Part shown: piece after piece, positions 7,019 through 10,244 of the stretch
How positions within the stretch are numbered: the first letter of the stretch is position 1
Layout: every line of letters starts with the position of its first letter
NCBI GenBank assembly: GCA_005801395.1
Contig: SYDV01000099.1
Coordinates: 1 to 10,244, forward strand
Source: Planctomycetia bacterium
GTDB taxonomy: Bacteria > Planctomycetota > UBA11346
DNA length: 10,244 bases
Direction: 5' to 3'
Translations under genes and position numbers: made by a program
The notes under the pieces: generated by a model
What the model was told of the DNA's origin: nothing
The model's database searches: none
Seen by the model: only the letters and a program-made list of their open reading frames with translations

Positions 7019-7393
7019 ATGTTCCGCATCATCTGCCTATGCCTCTTTGCCCTGACCCTTGCTGCTGCCGATAAACTCAGCCCCGATAAAATTTACGGAA
7101 TCTGGGTCGTGGACGAAAAAGCGCTGACCAAAGATCAGAAGGACGCCGCCACCGCCGCAGCCCAAATTGAGAACTTCGGCGTGAATCTAACCTTGCGCAC
7201 CGCGCGGATTATTTTTGCCAAAGACACCGTCATCTCAGGCATGTGGCGACTCGACGACGCCACCCCAACCACCGCAACCATGGTCGTCCAACCAAAAGGC
7301 GGTGAAGAACGCCGCTATAAAATCACCTTTGAAAAAGGCCGCCTCATTGTTGATGAGTGCCCAGGAAAATTACCGATGAAGAATGCGCGGTGA
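7019..7393 (+). CDS. Small predicted secreted protein of unknown function (124 aa)
   Basis: I do not recognise a named family. Residues 1-17 form a short signal peptide (one Arg, then hydrophobic IICLCLFALTL, then AAA), with likely type I cleavage before D18. The cysteines at 6 and 8 do not form a proper lipobox. The mature part, about 107 residues, has YGIWVVDEKALTKDQ (26-40), an Ala-rich helical stretch (43-50) and alternating beta-strand-like segments to about 112, with a single cysteine at 113. The GIW near the start and the run of strands recall a lipocalin-like or small beta-barrel exported protein, which is only suggestive. GGAG lies six bases before the ATG. It is the only plus-strand gene, divergent from larA and convergent with rhaEW, so a link to rhamnose use is not implied. 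Confidence 0.7.
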   Translation: MFRIICLCLFALTLAAADKLSPDKIYGIWVVDEKALTKDQKDAATAAAQIENFGVNLTLRTARIIFAKDTVISGMWRLDDATPTTATMVVQPKGGEERRYKITFEKGRLIVDECPGKLPMKNAR

Positions 7394-7472
7394 GCTACCT
7401 AGGGTATCACCTGGGTTGGCAACGGACGTCCTTCCGGGAACCTCATTAATTCCCATTTTTTCCTGCCTAAAA

Positions 7473-7552
7473 TAAAACCACCGAGGGCATCAAGCCCACA
7501 GATTTGGGCCCTTCCTCCCTCCTCTGCGTGCTCGACGCCCTCGGTGATTTTA
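7473..7552. terminator. Large inverted repeat (copy 2), likely bidirectional terminator
   Basis: Arms at 7473-7488 and 7537-7552 pair at 15 of 16 positions, with a perfect 10-bp core (CACCGAGGGC at 7479-7488, GCCCTCGGTG at 7537-7546). A smaller stem is nested inside (GCCCA 7494-7498, TGGGC 7505-7509). On the minus strand the stem is followed by GGTTTTATTTTA, a good U-rich run for ending rhaEW about 56 nt after its stop. On the plus strand GATTTTAAA follows, for the gene ending at 7393. The right arm is preceded by CTCTGCGTGCTCG (7522-7534), nearly identical to 39-51 in the inverted repeat at 1-60, so both belong to one dispersed family. Confidence 0.75.
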
Positions 7553-7561
7553 AACTCTCTC

Positions 7562-7601
7562 GACTTCCGGACTTCCGGACCCCCGGACTTCCGGACTGGG
7601 G
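7562..7601. repeat. Tandem GACTTCCG octamer array (five units, degenerate)
   Basis: The units are GACTTCCG (7562-7569), GACTTCCG (7570-7577), GACCCCCG (7578-7585), GACTTCCG (7586-7593) and a decayed GACTGGGG (7594-7601). The array lies between the large inverted repeat and the rhaEW stop, ending 6 nt before the stop codon. GACTTCCGGACTTCC also contains short TCCGGA palindromes. Similar low-complexity runs occur between genes in PVC genomes as I remember them. No function is evident; it would be transcribed as the 3' untranslated region of rhaEW. Confidence 0.8.
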
Positions 7602-7607
7602 CAATCC

Positions 7608-9800
7608 TTAGCGCAGGAACGCCTCATGCAAACCACCATCAACATTAATGATTTGTCCGGTGGTTTTGGACAGGCGATAAGAGGCTAAGACGAACAGCGC
7701 TTCGGCTTGGTCGGCCGGGGTAATCGGCGATTTGGTCAAGGTGCGTTCGGCGTAGAAATTCGCCAGTTTGGTGCGGAGTGCTTCGGTGTCTTCGGCTTCG
7801 GTGTAATCGATTTTGTATTTAGCCAGACTGCTGATCACGCGATCGCGCGGGAACATATTGCTGCCTTGGACAACGGTGGCTGGAGCAACGGCGTTGACGC
7901 GGACCAACGGAGCCATTTCGATGGCCATTTCGCGGACCAAATGGTTCGCGGCGGCTTTCGACGTGTCGTAAGCTAAACTGCCTTTCTTGGCGACCGCAGC
8001 ATTCACCGAGGTGGTGATGATGAGGTTGGCTTTCAAGCCTTGTTCTTTCCAGATCTTGTACGCTTCTTCGCCAACAAATGCCTGGCCAATAACGTTGATG
8101 TCGAAGGTCAGACCCCATTTGTCGTCTGGGATCATTCCCTTGGTATCTGGAGCAACGAAAATTCCGGCGGTTACCATCACGGTATCGACACCACCGTAGG
8201 CGATGATGACATCTTCTAACATCGCACGGATGGACGAACGATCGGTAATATTAGCAACTAAACCGATGGCTGGGCCGCAACCGCTGAGTCCGGTTCCCGC
8301 GACGCCAATTCCAACGCCGTAAATATCCGTGAGTTCTTTAGCGGTCGCCTTCGCTGATTCGGCACCCATATCGACGCACACGATGTGTGCACCTTCCTTA
8401 ATTAAGCGATGCGACACTTCTTTACCGATACCTGAACCAGCACCAATCACCGCGATGATTTGGCGCGATAATTCTTTTTCAGGTGGCATGCGTTTGAGCT
8501 TGGCTTCTTCGAGCAACCAATATTCGATATCGAAAGCTTCTTGCAGGTCGATGGCAACATATTCATCCATCGCTTCAGCACCGCGCATCACTTCGACGGC
8601 ACAGTTATAGAATTCCGCAGTGACGCGGCTTTCTGATTTATCCTTACCCCAGGCAATCATACCGACACCAGGGATGAGAATAACCGTCGGATTGGCATCG
8701 CGCATCGCAGGGGAATTGCTGCGTTTGCATTTATTATAATACGTTGCGTAATCTTTGCGGTATTGTTCTAAACCGGTGGCTAATTTATTGCGCAAAGCCA
8801 ACACATCTTCGGTTTGAGGATTCCAGGCTACGTACAACGGTTTAATTTTGGTGCGCAAGAAATGGTCGGGACAGCTGGTGCCAAGTTCTGCTAAACGTGG
8901 GGCATCGACTGAATTGACGAAACGCAACATGGTTTCGTCTTCTTGCACTGTGCCGACTAAACGCTTGGCTTTTGATACTTGTCCGCGCAACCATGGTAAC
9001 ACGTTGACTAAAATAGCCTTGCGACCTGCGGCATCTAATGATTTATATTTTTGTCCGCCAAAGGTTTTTTCGCCCTTGTCGCATTTGGCAATATAATCAT
9101 CTGCCTTTTTGATGATATCCATGGTCAGATCATAACAGGCTTGATCTTCGTCCGCCCAATTAATGACGCCGTGACCGCCCATGATCACGCCCTTGGCCTT
9201 GGGGTGCTTAGCGCAAATCGACTGTAATTGGAGGCCTAAATCGAAACCTGGGCGTTGCCATGGCGTCCAAATTAAATCATCGCCATAGATTTTCTTGGTT
9301 AATTCTTTGGCGTTCTTCGCTGCCGCCACGGCAATCACCGAGTTCGGATGCATGTGGTCAACATGTTTATGCGGAACGAAGGAATGGAGCGGGGTATCAA
9401 TCGACGTCGCACGTGGGTTTAAATTAAAGGTACAGTGCGGATACATGCCGACCATATTATCTTCAACGTCCGTTTTCGGACCTTTTACTGGTGCAGCATT
9501 ATAAAGCGGAATGAGTTCGATTAATTTCGTTTGGTAGAGCGAGCTAAAGTTTTCTTTTTTCGACGTACGTAAATCGCCGCCGGAACCTTTCACCCACATC
9601 ACTTCCACGTCTTTGCCTGACAGTGGATCTTTTTCCATGACCTTGGCTGAGGTATTCCCACCGCCAGTGTTGGTCACGCGCTGGTCTGAACCAAGCAGAT
9701 TAGAGCGGTAAACTAATTTACCGACGCCGTCTAATTTAGCGGCATAAGCAGCATCCCAAACGGGATAGGGACGGACAGCAGATTTTGGGGAGGAGGTCAT
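7608..9800 (-). CDS. rhaEW: Bifunctional L-rhamnulose-1-phosphate aldolase / L-lactaldehyde dehydrogenase (RhaEW)
   Basis: This cytosolic fusion cleaves L-rhamnulose 1-phosphate to DHAP and L-lactaldehyde, then oxidises the aldehyde, probably to L-lactate. The 730 residues match the family (YuxG/RhaD-type aldolase-dehydrogenase). Residues 1 to about 430 form a class II aldolase/adducin domain with TNTGGGNTS (43-51), KGSGGDL (71-77), the metal-binding HKHVDHMHP (144-152) and GGHGVINW with H210. Residues about 445-730 form a short-chain dehydrogenase: GAGSGIGK (453-460), D477 after the second strand (favouring NAD+), TAG (544-546), S598 and the catalytic YDTSK (Y611, K615). The ATG overlaps the rhaB stop (ATGA), with AAGGAT upstream inside rhaB. 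This N-to-C fusion occurs in Bacillus, Chloroflexus and others in place of separate RhaD and AldA. Lactate rather than propanediol as product follows from described RhaEW proteins, not from this sequence. Confidence 0.92.
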   Translation of the reverse strand: MTSSPKSAVRPYPVWDAAYAAKLDGVGKLVYRSNLLGSDQRVTNTGGGNTSAKVMEKDPLSGKDVEVMWVKGSGGDLRTSKKENFSSLYQTKLIELIPLYNAAPVKGPKTDVEDNMVGMYPHCTFNLNPRATSIDTPLHSFVPHKHVDHMHPNSVIAVAAAKNAKELTKKIYGDDLIWTPWQRPGFDLGLQLQSICAKHPKAKGVIMGGHGVINWADEDQACYDLTMDIIKKADDYIAKCDKGEKTFGGQKYKSLDAAGRKAILVNVLPWLRGQVSKAKRLVGTVQEDETMLRFVNSVDAPRLAELGTSCPDHFLRTKIKPLYVAWNPQTEDVLALRNKLATGLEQYRKDYATYYNKCKRSNSPAMRDANPTVILIPGVGMIAWGKDKSESRVTAEFYNCAVEVMRGAEAMDEYVAIDLQEAFDIEYWLLEEAKLKRMPPEKELSRQIIAVIGAGSGIGKEVSHRLIKEGAHIVCVDMGAESAKATAKELTDIYGVGIGVAGTGLSGCGPAIGLVANITDRSSIRAMLEDVIIAYGGVDTVMVTAGIFVAPDTKGMIPDDKWGLTFDINVIGQAFVGEEAYKIWKEQGLKANLIITTSVNAAVAKKGSLAYDTSKAAANHLVREMAIEMAPLVRVNAVAPATVVQGSNMFPRDRVISSLAKYKIDYTEAEDTEALRTKLANFYAERTLTKSPITPADQAEALFVLASYRLSKTTGQIINVDGGLHEAFLR

Positions 9801-10244
9801 GGGAGATCCTTAAAGCGGTTATAAGCGGCGTCCCACAAGGCGGCGTCGCGGGGCTGATAGGTGATGATGGGGAAAGAGTTTCGCACCACACGGCGAATTG
9901 CCGCGAGGTCTTTCAATTGGCCGAGGGCCATAGCTTGAATTAAAATATTACCTGCGGCAGTCGCTTCAACTGGACCAGCGAAAACATTGCGACCCGTCGC
10001 GTTAGCAGCAAGTTGATTGAGTAAATTATTTTTCGTGCCGCCACCAACGATATGTAATTTCGTCAGCTTCCGACCGGTGGTGTCTTCCAATTCGCCCAAC
10101 GTACGGCGATACGATAGGGCCAAGCTTTCCAAAGCGCAGCGCACGAATTCACCAGGGGTCTGTGGCACCGGCTGTTTGGTTTCACGGCAATAGGCCGCGA
10201 TTTTATTCGGCATATCTTCAGCCGTGACGAAACGTGGATCATTC
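9797..10244 (-). CDS. rhaB: Rhamnulokinase, C-terminal part (5' end outside the window)
   Basis: It phosphorylates L-rhamnulose to L-rhamnulose 1-phosphate with ATP. Only the last 148 residues are present. The frame is open to the window edge, and the Met encoded at 10213 is internal: ten more codons (NDPRFVTAED) precede it and fit the family. The visible part is the FGGY-kinase C-terminal ATP-binding domain, with the conserved run AAYCRETKQPVPQTPGEF, then HIVGGGTKNNLLNQ and the GPVEATAAGNILIQAMALG segment near the C-terminus. The PVPxTPGEFVRC and GGGxxNxLLNQ pattern is characteristic of rhamnulokinase rather than xylulo- or glycerokinase, and the four-base overlap with rhaEW supports this. 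Substrate-binding and N-terminal parts cannot be checked. Confidence 0.9.
   Translation of the reverse strand, partial: NDPRFVTAEDMPNKIAAYCRETKQPVPQTPGEFVRCALESLALSYRRTLGELEDTTGRKLTKLHIVGGGTKNNLLNQLAANATGRNVFAGPVEATAAGNILIQAMALGQLKDLAAIRRVVRNSFPIITYQPRDAALWDAAYNRFKDLP

Noticed and set aside
7562..7601. CRISPR array
   Set aside because: The repeats are 8-nt direct tandem units with no spacers.
7819..8118. 99-aa minus-strand frame overlapping rhaEW
   Set aside because: It is in another frame of the dehydrogenase domain, His/Arg-rich, and unsupported by any motif. rhaEW itself is continuous through this region.
10211..10213. Start codon of rhaB at the Met encoded here
   Set aside because: The frame stays open to the window edge and the ten upstream residues fit rhamnulokinase, so this Met is internal.

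Overview
The window holds most of an L-rhamnose uptake and catabolism locus, nearly all on the minus strand. The gene set (RhaI isomerase, RhaB kinase, a fused aldolase/dehydrogenase RhaEW and a RhaT-P-Q type ABC transporter) is the route common outside enterobacteria. Moderate base composition, a tandem GACTTCCG octamer, large palindromes of the CTCTGxGTGCTCGG type at transcript ends and a small 'IDEFGVPW' protein suggest a member of the Planctomycetota/Verrucomicrobiota (PVC) group. That placement rests on remembered genome style, not on a marker gene, and is tentative.

Layout from the right edge, in the direction of transcription: the 3' part of rhaB (cut by the window edge at 10244) overlaps rhaEW by an ATGA. 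rhaEW ends at 7608 and is followed by a short octamer repeat and a large inverted repeat that probably terminates it. That inverted repeat also lies at the end of the only plus-strand gene, a small predicted secreted protein (7019-7393). Next on the minus strand come a LarA-family nickel-dependent 2-hydroxyacid racemase (6804-5509) and an unrecognised 86-residue protein (5489-5229). A 341-nt non-coding region with palindromes follows, then rhaI (4887-3688) and the transporter genes rhaT (3594-2083), rhaP (2086-1124) and rhaQ (1127-156). The last three are joined by ATGA overlaps. A hairpin and a second large inverted repeat of the same family close the unit at 1-119.

How they work together: RhaTPQ imports L-rhamnose with a periplasmic binding protein not seen here. 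RhaI makes L-rhamnulose, RhaB phosphorylates it, and the aldolase half of RhaEW splits it to DHAP and L-lactaldehyde. The dehydrogenase half should oxidise this to L-lactate. A LarA-type racemase between the two halves of the locus suggests that the L-lactate is converted to D-lactate, or that a related 2-hydroxyacid is epimerised. This is the most interesting functional idea in the window, but it is an inference. No regulator, binding protein, mutarotase or LarB/C/E cofactor genes are visible.
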